Shown: positions 18,501 to 24,251 of the stretch, piece by piece
Position numbering within the stretch: position 1 is the stretch's first letter
Layout: each line of letters opens with the position of its first letter
NCBI GenBank assembly: GCA_035373905.1
Contig: DAOSOK010000009.1
Coordinates: 1 to 64,000, forward strand
Length of the DNA: 64,000 nucleotides
Origin: Candidatus Ozemobacteraceae bacterium
GTDB lineage: Bacteria > Muiribacteriota > Ozemobacteria > Ozemobacterales > Ozemobacteraceae
Reading direction: 5' to 3'
The notes under the pieces: generated by a model
Seen by the model: only the letters and a program-made list of their open reading frames with translations
Told to the model about the DNA's origin: nothing
Databases searched by the model: none
Position numbers and translations under genes: made by a program

Positions 18501-18751
18501 CGGTCAACCTCGCGTCGCGCCTCAGCGACATCGCCATGCGCCTCGGCCCGGACGGCTTGATCCGGGAGTCACCCTGCGGAGCGACCGGCGGCATCGTTTT
18601 TGAAGCCGGACTCGGAAGCCTCCTCCCCGCGGAATCGGGGGATCTCCTGCGCCTCCTGAAACCGCTTCATCTCCCGCCGATCAAGGGAAAAACACGTTCG
18701 GTCGACGCGTATCGCGTCGACGTTGCAGACCAGGGTAGCGAGCGAACATGA
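12542..18751 (+). CDS. Giant receptor with two HAMP-class III adenylate cyclase modules
   Basis: About 2069 residues made of two similar ~1000-residue halves. Each has a membrane helix, a large extracytoplasmic region, two helices, a second extracytoplasmic region, a helix, HAMP and a cyclase domain. Counting from an upstream ATG at 12524, helices are near 20-39, 367-416, 713-736, 1052-1072, 1380-1431 and 1771-1786; cyclase domains span about 805-1015 and 1868-2060. Domain 1 keeps both metal aspartates (D821, D865) but has R861 for the purine Lys and K943/D947 for the transition-state Asn/Arg. Domain 2 has G1877 and E1921 for the aspartates but keeps K1917, T1988, N1995 and R1999. One composite site is predicted. 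The ATG at 12542 is preferred because GAGAGG precedes it; a possible TTGCCC/TAGTAT promoter ends at 12525. Confidence 0.85.
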   Translation: MVTNRTTPHSHSGWLAALLPLLVGIIPLVILHAEAGGLTSLARENAVQKWLGTVRPLAERYRERATPEFWLEESLRQVTAHLHRAPPSASVARVLSSSVSSLQQRGFPGLQAWAAEKDPANPSGPFALLEGANLRSDFRVFFRGLLRELAHEADGTVRAGDESWTSRLKATFGDGVPTELFTGAWRGRAFFITFRHRFGLAAWDVLRGPTGATTGAVFLFWPLDLDFARRGVELAIRRWKTISPSPAFLPAAIDLPAPGTRHRRRILLPSLLADDLHARQGLRSLGRRLKATPIPAATFETLQTPKIGGIDLKALDTPVTDGPVWLYPLPLPPLSGHAGIIVSPAPGIPLPAVALIRNLGAAVLTAAFLLLAAMIATGRSLPSLSVRSTLLLWLLMLAAIPAALLLAAQERLAADRASNRRTELRSTLYRHLERIDSGSSSITQGFLQTCRDILKSPSLGAELDKAVDNVEAGDRLLHTLASRCASSGMELTGIFIFGHGGFKLTRVSPSVNPDTAERLAWYHEFLAAETLARIAPQVARESAAASKKRKSSAAELGNLDILSKNDNFLGPADTAYGYRLGNRHTLRYYDFVFHRGGARYMIFIMWAQDRVYRTYLSESLARLHRENPDLGVCAFRRHGSNLKLESAAATPGQIGTLSLAARNLPDMKESLSETVLFKGKTMPEYTLGIMAPLDPILREQSSDLARSLLIFFCMLALLVGVGVLLSGWLAEPVRRMSETLRRVSSNDLEARVHIERADELGTTADTLDTMIGWLRERRAMSRFVSSQVLDVVSSGGNLSGRTDAARSQAALLVTDVRSFTTLSESHAAPEIFAMLNAHLAAMTAIIQRHGGSIDRFIGDAIQAVFLPDAAESSPVDRALLAGHEMMLAHRSLQEERRERGTFTYGIGVGIDQGEVVTGVLGDPHVRLDFTVLGEPLKRAADLEALSKSGRHTLVIASDAVHRAAGGDFTFEPLPVGSDGHQESAWELVDVRSSGGRRGSNARQAADPLPAPSIPVPAAGAHANAPHASKPLVPNGADTPAAKQASGVSAVSIAIALVLWVTPLLLMLTASRDLDASSRDAISNRVRAQLRQDLQLAEQTTDSHVLSLLLIQQLIAPVMSIDCGTSSSRRFIQSRIHHLRRLFPGLRCVFSFGRSGLEDSPVGLSYGKPHIFTLDEWNDVFQIFRSELRSCMYPTTPGHDQKWMRKRFSKTNTWGALKEGFGRFLKIPVRSRDVLFTWFPLFGSDPSGECPVSTAAVEANFGRKDLFLPRIRGALFLTITPDRLTADSGKKALIRLLSRRGCAVALLPASDISGSIYHPAFRSDSELSGYLAGPSRTCTRWEVQEGEVTLDRRYRIVAARRNMPASHGGDSRLPLYWLATAIWVLFGAIGAKLWRDAATGRTLPGLPMQLTAAFVFALLPFLFLGFLSLERTSGEQALSQTNGSISTLRETLEATDRHREYIQAWASAVMSRLVTRRRLHEELAAAELRRPTSDDLSLNPIVRAEATRLARWGLMASTPMITGLDGFFLAFFGDIQLSKIAFLTNLMRFLSARILNSLNTGAERSSKSAQAAGKELLIGVGMEESQQLLMAATPPDGLCRFLVAPNDMSNIALFTMADTLVRFTIRSNGFLRWIFLVNFKPHAFDTQTLLSSAPSRNGPAPVRVGFSDRLEPMLFFAPPFYTIERKSDGEIDVKNNYDSLSPSLMTISAATLNAGVSATLVVGRASEERTIMSHLPGRMAGKILFAEIPSGKMKAAAEIEMNRRRGVLFAMLIFSVLLARHVSARFLKPLLALSDAAGRIMSRDFTVRLPVDRRDEFGELAASFNSMAQGVEEGRLLSRFVSESVRSVARDTVREEAARRGEQTEAAVLFAGLGNFKSVLAGTDPALLVPQLNRYLEVMSQAIRDHGGDIDKFIGEKILAVFFPDRLGGRDRAAEAALRAAIALQERMADLREVFDLPLGVGVVHGPLLAGIMGAPQVRLEYTVIGDTVNLASRLSDIAMRLGPDGLIRESPCGATGGIVFEAGLGSLLPAESGDLLRLLKPLHLPPIKGKTRSVDAYRVDVADQGSERT

Positions 18752-18824
18752 ATCACGGGTGATCCAACAGCCGCTTTGCTGCTCGCCTCACAAGTAATCC
18801 CACATTCACTCGCCTGCTCGATAC

Positions 18825-18887
18825 CGTTCGTGCCGAGCCTGTCGAAGGACGAATGTTCCCGCCCTTCGACAAGCTCAGGGCGAACGG
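18825..18887. repeat. REP-like imperfect palindrome
   Basis: Left arm GTTCGTGCCGAGCCTGTCGA (18826 onward) and right arm TTCGACAAGCTCAGGGCGAA (18865 onward) are near reverse complements around a 13-base centre. A degenerate copy of the right arm lies at 2341. Similar sequences are common dispersed intergenic elements in GC-rich bacteria. Confidence 0.65.
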
Positions 18888-18913
18888 GGGTATCATCTCG
18901 AAGCGGATTCAAT

Positions 18914-18968
18914 ATATATTGCACGTGATACTCGTCGCCCAATATATGAGACGCGTAGTAGCGACGAG
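18914..18968. repeat. Interleaved inverted repeats (possible pseudoknot)
   Basis: ATATATTG (18914-18921) pairs with CAATATAT (18940-18947), and CTCGTCGC (18931-18938) pairs with GCGACGAG (18961-18968). The arms interleave with loops of 9, 1 and 13 bases, the geometry of an H-type pseudoknot. This is within the 323-base gap 18752-19074, which also holds the REP-like element and a hairpin near 19057, and no gene. Confidence 0.45.
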
Positions 18969-19043
18969 CCACTGAGCCTCGAAGTTCTATAACATTACCG
19001 ATACGTCCATAGGAACGGCTCGCGTTCCCTCCGACGCGGCGTT

Positions 19044-19070
19044 GCGCATCGACACGGCCGTGCGATGCGC
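19044..19070 (-). terminator. Hairpin after the histidine kinase gene, without a U tract
   Basis: GCGCATCG/CGATGCGC plus an inner CACGG/CCGTG make a 13-bp stem with one bulged base. It starts five bases past the kinase stop. No T run follows on the minus strand, so termination here is uncertain. Confidence 0.3.
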
Positions 19071-19074
19071 GTGA

Positions 19075-19860
19075 CTACCGACGGAAGGCCGGGAGGAGGA
19101 TTCGCGCCTGGACCCCCTCGCCGGGGTTCGACACGAGGGTGATGTGGCCGCCGTGGCGTTTGAGGATCGCCCTGCAGACGGGCAAGCCGAGGCCCGTTCC
19201 GCGGGTATGCCCGGAGATATACGGTTCGAACACGACGCCGAGCATCTGGGCCGGAATGCCGGGGCCGTTGTCGGCGAAGACGATCTCGACCCAGTCCCCT
19301 CCCCGTTCGACCGGTTCGCGCTCCCACTCTGGGCCGGGCCTGCCGGTCACGGTTGCCGTGACGGAGATCCGGCAGCCGTTCGGAGCGGCGTAGGCCGAAT
19401 TTCTCACGAGGTGCTTCAGGAGGATCTCGAATTGATAGATATCGATAGCAATATCAGGAACTTCAGAGCCGATGCGGAACTCGAAGGCGATATCGCCCTC
19501 GTTCTCCGCCACTCTGGGGAGCGTTTCCGCCAGGTATCGCCCAACCGGAACCTGCTGTCTGGTTGGCTGATCGCGTCGCGCGAGCAAAGCGAGCTGCGCG
19601 GTCAGTTCACCGGCCCGTTCGGCCGCCTTCTGGGTCGACTCGAGGTATCTGGCCGCGTGTTCCGGATCCGCAAGGGATGACGCAGCGAGCGACAACCCGC
19701 CATATATACTAGTTAGAATATTATTAATATGATGGGCCACGCCGCCGGCGAACAGGCCCATGCGGTCGACGTGGCACTGTTCCTTGTCCAGCAGGGCGGC
19801 CTCGAGCTCGCGAATCCTCTTTTCGAGGCTCTCCATGCGCGCGTTGGCATCCTCGATCAT
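19075..19860 (-). CDS. Soluble sensor histidine kinase (NtrB-type H-box)
   Basis: A 261-residue cytoplasmic histidine kinase with no membrane segment. An N-terminal coiled coil (1-25) leads to the H-box GGVAHHINNILTSI (about 39-52), resembling the GGVAHDFNN form of PAS-linked kinases. ATP-binding boxes follow: N-box HLVRNSAYA (about 148), G1 DNGPGIP (about 200), F-box FEPYISG and G2 GTGLGLP (about 222). All catalytic motifs are intact. It lacks its own sensor domain and no response regulator is adjacent; the nearest intact one is the NtrC-family gene at 29957-31471, a candidate partner by inference only. It is divergent from the PstS-like gene. Confidence 0.85.
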   Translation of the reverse strand: MIEDANARMESLEKRIRELEAALLDKEQCHVDRMGLFAGGVAHHINNILTSIYGGLSLAASSLADPEHAARYLESTQKAAERAGELTAQLALLARRDQPTRQQVPVGRYLAETLPRVAENEGDIAFEFRIGSEVPDIAIDIYQFEILLKHLVRNSAYAAPNGCRISVTATVTGRPGPEWEREPVERGGDWVEIVFADNGPGIPAQMLGVVFEPYISGHTRGTGLGLPVCRAILKRHGGHITLVSNPGEGVQARILLPAFRR

Positions 19861-19961
19861 CGATGGTTTCCATGCTCTTTTCTATAGGATGAAAAACCCT
19901 CTGCACGCAGACCATGATACCTCACGTCCGCCCCGTTTGTCAGGTCGAATCGGCACAAGAG

Positions 19962-19991
19962 TTTACAGAATCGCCGCGGCGGTGGTATGTA
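19962..19991 (+). promoter_or_regulatory. Likely promoter of the PstS-like gene
   Basis: TTTACA (19962-19967), an 18-base spacer, then TATGTA (19986-19991) preceded by an extended -10 TGG. About 25 bases of leader would remain before the ATG at 20024. Confidence 0.45.
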
Positions 19992-20023
19992 GAAAGAAAT
20001 ACGGCATGTCAGGAGATGATCAG

Positions 20024-20836
20024 ATGATCCGTTCCATCACACCCGTCTTTCTCGCCCTCCTTCTCTGCCTCTGTATTCCGTTCGCAGCAACGGCCCAGCT
20101 CAGTTACGAAGGGTCGTCCTCGATCGGCGACACGCTCCTGCCTGAGCTCGCCAAGGCGTTCCAGGCAAAGAGCGGCATCTCCTTCGACAAGATCACGTCC
20201 AACAGTTCCGCCCAGGGCTACCAGGCCGTTTCGGAAGGCAAAGCATCGGTCGGCGGCCTTTCCCGCCTGCTGACTGCCGAAGAAATGAAGACCGAGCCCG
20301 GCAACCGCGTCATCGGATACGACGCCGTCGTCGTCTACGTTCACAAGGACATGCCCGTGACCTCGCTCACCTCCGAGCAACTCGGGAACATCTTCTCCGG
20401 CAAGGCGAAGAACTGGAAGGAGGTCGGCGGCACCGACGCCCCCATCATCACGGTTCTGAAAGAAAACGCCACCGAGGGTGGAACGGCGCGCCAGTTCTGC
20501 GAACTAATCCTCGGCGGTCACCCTCCCGCAACCGCCGCCGTCATTCTCCCCGGGATCACCGAGTGCGTATCATACGTAGCATCGAATCCGAACACCATCA
20601 CCTTCGCCTCCCTCGCCTTCGACGACAAGACGGCGCGATTCGTCGCGATCGACGGCGTCCTTCCCTCGCGCGACTCCCTCAACAAGGGCGAGTATCCACT
20701 CGCCAGACCCTACGTTCTGATTTACTCGAACAAGCCCGAAGACCCGAACGTAACAAAGTTCCTGGACTTCGCACTGACGAAGGAAGGCCAGGAAATCGTC
20801 AAGAAATACGTCGTCCCCGTGATGGGGTTCGAGTGA
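20024..20836 (+). CDS. PstS-like phosphate-binding periplasmic protein
   Basis: A 270-residue exported binding protein of the PstS / PBP-like family. It has a signal peptide (residues 1-22, ending AATAQ) and then the family opening YEGSSSIGDTLLPELAKAF, with QGYQAVSEGKASVGG and IGYDAVVVYVHKDMP further on. Such proteins bind phosphate or related anions for ABC import or sensing. The ATG at 20024 is preferred over one at 20006 because AGGAG lies eight bases upstream. No pstCAB genes are nearby, so it may be a sensing component or supply a transporter encoded elsewhere. It is divergent from a histidine kinase. Confidence 0.82.
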   Translation: MIRSITPVFLALLLCLCIPFAATAQLSYEGSSSIGDTLLPELAKAFQAKSGISFDKITSNSSAQGYQAVSEGKASVGGLSRLLTAEEMKTEPGNRVIGYDAVVVYVHKDMPVTSLTSEQLGNIFSGKAKNWKEVGGTDAPIITVLKENATEGGTARQFCELILGGHPPATAAVILPGITECVSYVASNPNTITFASLAFDDKTARFVAIDGVLPSRDSLNKGEYPLARPYVLIYSNKPEDPNVTKFLDFALTKEGQEIVKKYVVPVMGFE

Positions 20837-20858
20837 TACGACAGGTTCGCCGAAGAAG

Positions 20859-20890
20859 GGCCCCTGCGGAATTCCGCGGGGGTTTTTCTT
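20859..20890 (+). terminator. Intrinsic terminator after the PstS-like gene
   Basis: CCCCTGCGG/CCGCGGGG stem with one bulged T around AATT, followed by TTTTTCTTT, about 25 bases past the stop. Confidence 0.8.
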
Positions 20891-21003
20891 TGCCGCCGGT
20901 GCACCGATTCTGAGCACGCCGTTCGCCGGCGGTGTTCAAGAAATCCACACGTCGGATCCGCTTTTTACGCGCATTTCCGCTTCCGAAGCCATTCTTTCCG
21001 GTC

Positions 21004-21020
21004 TGGCATGCCGGTTGCTA
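21004..21020 (+). promoter_or_regulatory. Sigma54 (-24/-12) promoter upstream of pyruvate kinase
   Basis: TGGCATGCCGGTTGCTA keeps GG and GC exactly ten bases apart and matches the RpoN consensus TGGCAC-N5-TTGCW closely. It lies 55 bases before the pyk ATG. An RpoN-dependent activator is encoded at 29957-31471. Confidence 0.5.
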
Positions 21021-21074
21021 ATCGTGCAGTCACTGATGGGCTCTGCTCAAATCACGCACTCGAAAGGCTACCGC

Positions 21075-22829
21075 ATGCGCAAGACGAAGATTCTCGTTAC
21101 CCTCGGCCCCTCGGCCGAATCCGAGCAGGTTCTCGAACAGTTGATTCACGCGGGAATGAATGTCGCGCGACTCAATTTCTCCCACGGCGATCATGCCGAG
21201 CACGGTCGGCGCATCGATGCGCTGAAGAAGGTTCGGACACGGCTTGACGCACCCGTCGCCATGCTGCTCGACACGAAGGGGCCGGAAATCCGCACGGGGG
21301 ATCTCGAGGAAGACGCGATCACGCTCGTCCAGGACCGCACTCTGACCCTCACGACCCGGCCCGTCAAGGGAAACGACACCCTTCTCTCGGTTTCCCATGC
21401 TACGCTGCCGCAGGAAGTCCTTCCCGGCTCGACGATCCTGCTCGACGACGGGCTGATCCAGCTCGAAGTCATCGATGTCCAAAGCGACACCGAGATTCTC
21501 TGCCGCGTCGTCACCGGCGGCAGAATGCGCGGCCGCCGCGGCGTCAACGTGCCCGGCAGGCATCTCGATCTCCCGAACCCCACCCCGCGCGACATCACCG
21601 ACCTGAAATTCGCCGCCGAACAGGGTTTCGACTTCATCGCCGTCTCGTTCACCCAGAACGCCGCCACCATCGACGCCGTCAGGCAGGTCCTGCGCGAGGC
21701 GGGAGCGCCCGACATCAAGATCATCGCCAAGATCGAAAACCACGCCGGCCTGGAAAATTTCCGCGAGATCCTCGCCGCAGCCGACGGCATCATGGTCGCG
21801 CGCGGCGATCTCGGCGTCGAGCTCCATCCCGAAGAAGTTCCGATCGCTCAGAAAGAGATCATCCGGCAGTGCTACATGGCCGGCAAACCGGTCATCACCG
21901 CGACCCAGATGCTCCACACGATGACCGAGTCCCCTCGCCCCACCCGTGCCGAGGTTTCGGACATCGCCAACGCCATCTACGACTTCACTTCCGCCCTGAT
22001 GCTCTCCGGGGAAACCTCCGTCGGACGCTATCCCGTCACCTGCGTCGAGACGATGGCGCGAATCGCCGAACGCGCCGAGGCCGCCATCGCATATCGACAG
22101 ATATATTTTTCATACACTTCACGCCATGAGAGCATGGCGGACACGACCGGAGCAGTGACCACCGCCGCCGTGACGACCGCCTACAACGTCGGAGCGAAAG
22201 CCATCATCACCGTCAGTGAAACGGGCCGGACGGCCCAGGAACTTTCCCGGCTCCGATGTGACATTCCGATCATCGCCGTCGTCGCCGACGAGCAGGTCCA
22301 CCGGCAGCTGTCGATCAACTGGGGCGTTCGTTCGGTGCTCGGCACACGGTTCCGGACGCTCGAGGAACTCCACGTCGAGTCGATCCGCCTCGCCGCCTCC
22401 ACCGGCCTCGTCGGCAACGGCGACCAGGTCGTTCTCGTCGCGGGCATCCCCGTCGGAAAAGCCGGCGCGACAAACATGATCAAGGTGGAGACCGTGGGCG
22501 TTTCGGACGACCGCCGCGTCACCCGCACACCATACGCCCACGCGGGCTCGTTTTCAGGCGCTCCCGCGCAGATCGGGGGAACGGCTCCCCTCGCCGGCAC
22601 CGATTCGAGCATTCCTTCCCTGCTTTCCGGTCACGGCTCGGTCGCCGGCGAACATCCCCATCAGACGACGCACCTCCGGCCGGGTCAGAAAGAAGCCTCG
22701 TTCGCCGGAACCGGCACGGCCCTCCTCCCGCCTACCGGCCGCCCCGGTCTCCGCCGCCTCGACGGAGACCTCGTCCTCGACGCGATGTGGAAGGAAACCT
22801 GGCCCCTGATGTCCCCCCAGCACTGGTAA
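21075..22829 (+). CDS. pyk: Pyruvate kinase with an unusual C-terminal tail
   Basis: A 584-residue pyruvate kinase, converting phosphoenolpyruvate and ADP to pyruvate and ATP. Signatures are KILVTLGPS at the start, MNVARLNFSHG, MLLDTKGPEIRTG, the active-site IIAKIENHAGLENF, ARGDLGVEL and TQMLHTM. The usual fold ends near residue 480. About 100 extra residues follow that are rich in Gly, Pro, Ser and His and do not resemble the PEP-utiliser domain found in some Bacillus enzymes. The ATG at 21075 fits the family start (MRKTKI) and has GAAAGG upstream; the frame is open 20 codons further. Confidence 0.93.
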   Translation: MRKTKILVTLGPSAESEQVLEQLIHAGMNVARLNFSHGDHAEHGRRIDALKKVRTRLDAPVAMLLDTKGPEIRTGDLEEDAITLVQDRTLTLTTRPVKGNDTLLSVSHATLPQEVLPGSTILLDDGLIQLEVIDVQSDTEILCRVVTGGRMRGRRGVNVPGRHLDLPNPTPRDITDLKFAAEQGFDFIAVSFTQNAATIDAVRQVLREAGAPDIKIIAKIENHAGLENFREILAAADGIMVARGDLGVELHPEEVPIAQKEIIRQCYMAGKPVITATQMLHTMTESPRPTRAEVSDIANAIYDFTSALMLSGETSVGRYPVTCVETMARIAERAEAAIAYRQIYFSYTSRHESMADTTGAVTTAAVTTAYNVGAKAIITVSETGRTAQELSRLRCDIPIIAVVADEQVHRQLSINWGVRSVLGTRFRTLEELHVESIRLAASTGLVGNGDQVVLVAGIPVGKAGATNMIKVETVGVSDDRRVTRTPYAHAGSFSGAPAQIGGTAPLAGTDSSIPSLLSGHGSVAGEHPHQTTHLRPGQKEASFAGTGTALLPPTGRPGLRRLDGDLVLDAMWKETWPLMSPQHW

Positions 22830-22846
22830 CCTTCGTTTTCCAACGG

Positions 22847-22882
22847 GGCCGGGGCTCGAATTCGAGTCCCGGCCTTGTTTTT
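22847..22882 (+). terminator. Intrinsic terminator after pyk
   Basis: A 28-base near-perfect palindrome (GGCCGGGGCTCGAA with TTCGAGTCCCGGCC, one G-T pair) is followed by TTGTTTTTA. Confidence 0.8.
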
Positions 22883-22919
22883 ATGCGTATCCCCGGCCCC
22901 TGTGGTATGATGCCGCCAC

Positions 22920-24251
22920 ATGTCCGACATGGAATGCATGCATCTCATCACGCCCCGGAGGTATTCTCCGGCGTCACTGTTCGCGTTCTGGGCGTCCGTC
23001 TTTTTTCTTCCCGGCCTCCTCATCGTCGGGCTCATCCAGACCGTCGTGCGCGATCACGAACAGCAGTTGCGGCATGTCGCTCGCGGCCGACTCATCCAGC
23101 AACTCCGGCTGTTCGAGCGCGAATTGGACCCCTCGTTCTATATCGAGTCGGTCGCCACGAGAATCCTCGCGAATCTCGGCGCACGCTCGAGGCAGGGACG
23201 GGAAACGGACGTTTCGAGCCGGTTGGCCTCTTTCCAGGCCGCCTGGCGGGCGGAAACCGGCGCTCTTCCGCTCATGACCGTTTTCGGGGGAGAGGATCTC
23301 TCGACCGTCACCGTGGCCCAGTCCGATTCCCGCATTCGTCCGCCGTTGCGCATCGTGTCCGCCTGGTTCCGAGGCCTGGCCGGCATGGAGCAAAGAAAGC
23401 GCGTGCGCGAAGGCGGGACGGCCGGTGCGGCCGGCGTTCCCTTCAAAACCGCATCGAAGCTGATGAACGAGATATTCGGTCTCAGAACAGCGATCGAAGC
23501 CCCCGCTGGCAAGGCGATCGCCCTGTTTTCCACCAGGAATTTCGGTGAAACCGTGTATTTTCTCCTTCTCCTCGAAACGGTCTCGAACCGGCCCGATTCG
23601 CCTGTTTCCGGCGGGTGCATCCTGCTCATCCGGGAGAGGGACATCTCGAAACGTCGGCTGTTCCGCCACGTGGCAACTCTGAATACCGAACCCGGCGTCA
23701 TACGGCGGGCCGTTTCCCGCCCGCGCCGGATCTCCAGCCTCACCGCCTCCTGGAAACCCGCCGGCAGGGGGCTCGCCGCCGAGTGCGCCGCCCCGCTGAG
23801 CCTGTATGATTCCCATCGGCGTCTCGATCCTGTGAACATGCTGTTTCTCAGAGCCGAGATGCGCGCGGACAAGCTTGTGTCGCCACTGCGCGCCTACGAG
23901 AAAGCGACCAGGGCCCTGGTCATGCTTGCCTGGCTGAGCGGCGCGCTCGTCCTGCTTCGACTCGGATTCGTCGGGAATCTCGGCCTCATGCCGCTGCGCG
24001 TCAAGCTCGTCATTCTGTTGTCGATCGCCGTCGGCCTTCCTCTCGTCCTGTTCCTCCTGACGGCGACCGCTTACAACCGGTTCTCCGAGATCCTTACGCG
24101 CCAGGAACGGATGAACAGGCTCCGTCAGAAGCTCGCACAAATCGAATCGAGCGTCCATTCGTTCGGGGTTAGCAGCAGCGGCGCGTCATCGAGATCCGGA
24201 ACCGTCTGTCCGCTGTTCTCGGCGATGACGAACAGTCGATCCGCAAGGTGA
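22920..24251 (+). CDS. N-terminal part of a class III cyclase receptor, split by a frameshift
   Basis: These 443 codons match the membrane-sensor half of the cyclase receptor at 25861-28827: a helix near 20-43, a ~285-residue extracytoplasmic region, two helices near 331-385, then the start of a second sensor region. After about codon 416 (near 24170) the frame changes. The frame at 24173-24247 reads QQRRVIEIRNRLSAVLG and continues into the next gene, and the last 28 codons here look like frameshift product. Joined, the two parts give about 981 residues, matching the 988-residue neighbour. An extended -10 element (TGGTATGAT, 22903-22911) lies only eight bases before the ATG, suggesting a leaderless message. 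Confidence 0.75.
   Translation: MSDMECMHLITPRRYSPASLFAFWASVFFLPGLLIVGLIQTVVRDHEQQLRHVARGRLIQQLRLFERELDPSFYIESVATRILANLGARSRQGRETDVSSRLASFQAAWRAETGALPLMTVFGGEDLSTVTVAQSDSRIRPPLRIVSAWFRGLAGMEQRKRVREGGTAGAAGVPFKTASKLMNEIFGLRTAIEAPAGKAIALFSTRNFGETVYFLLLLETVSNRPDSPVSGGCILLIRERDISKRRLFRHVATLNTEPGVIRRAVSRPRRISSLTASWKPAGRGLAAECAAPLSLYDSHRRLDPVNMLFLRAEMRADKLVSPLRAYEKATRALVMLAWLSGALVLLRLGFVGNLGLMPLRVKLVILLSIAVGLPLVLFLLTATAYNRFSEILTRQERMNRLRQKLAQIESSVHSFGVSSSGASSRSGTVCPLFSAMTNSRSAR

Noticed and set aside
18752..19074. A tRNA or other known RNA gene in the gap
   Set aside because: No cloverleaf or CCA end was found; only the REP-like element, crossed inverted repeats and a hairpin are visible.
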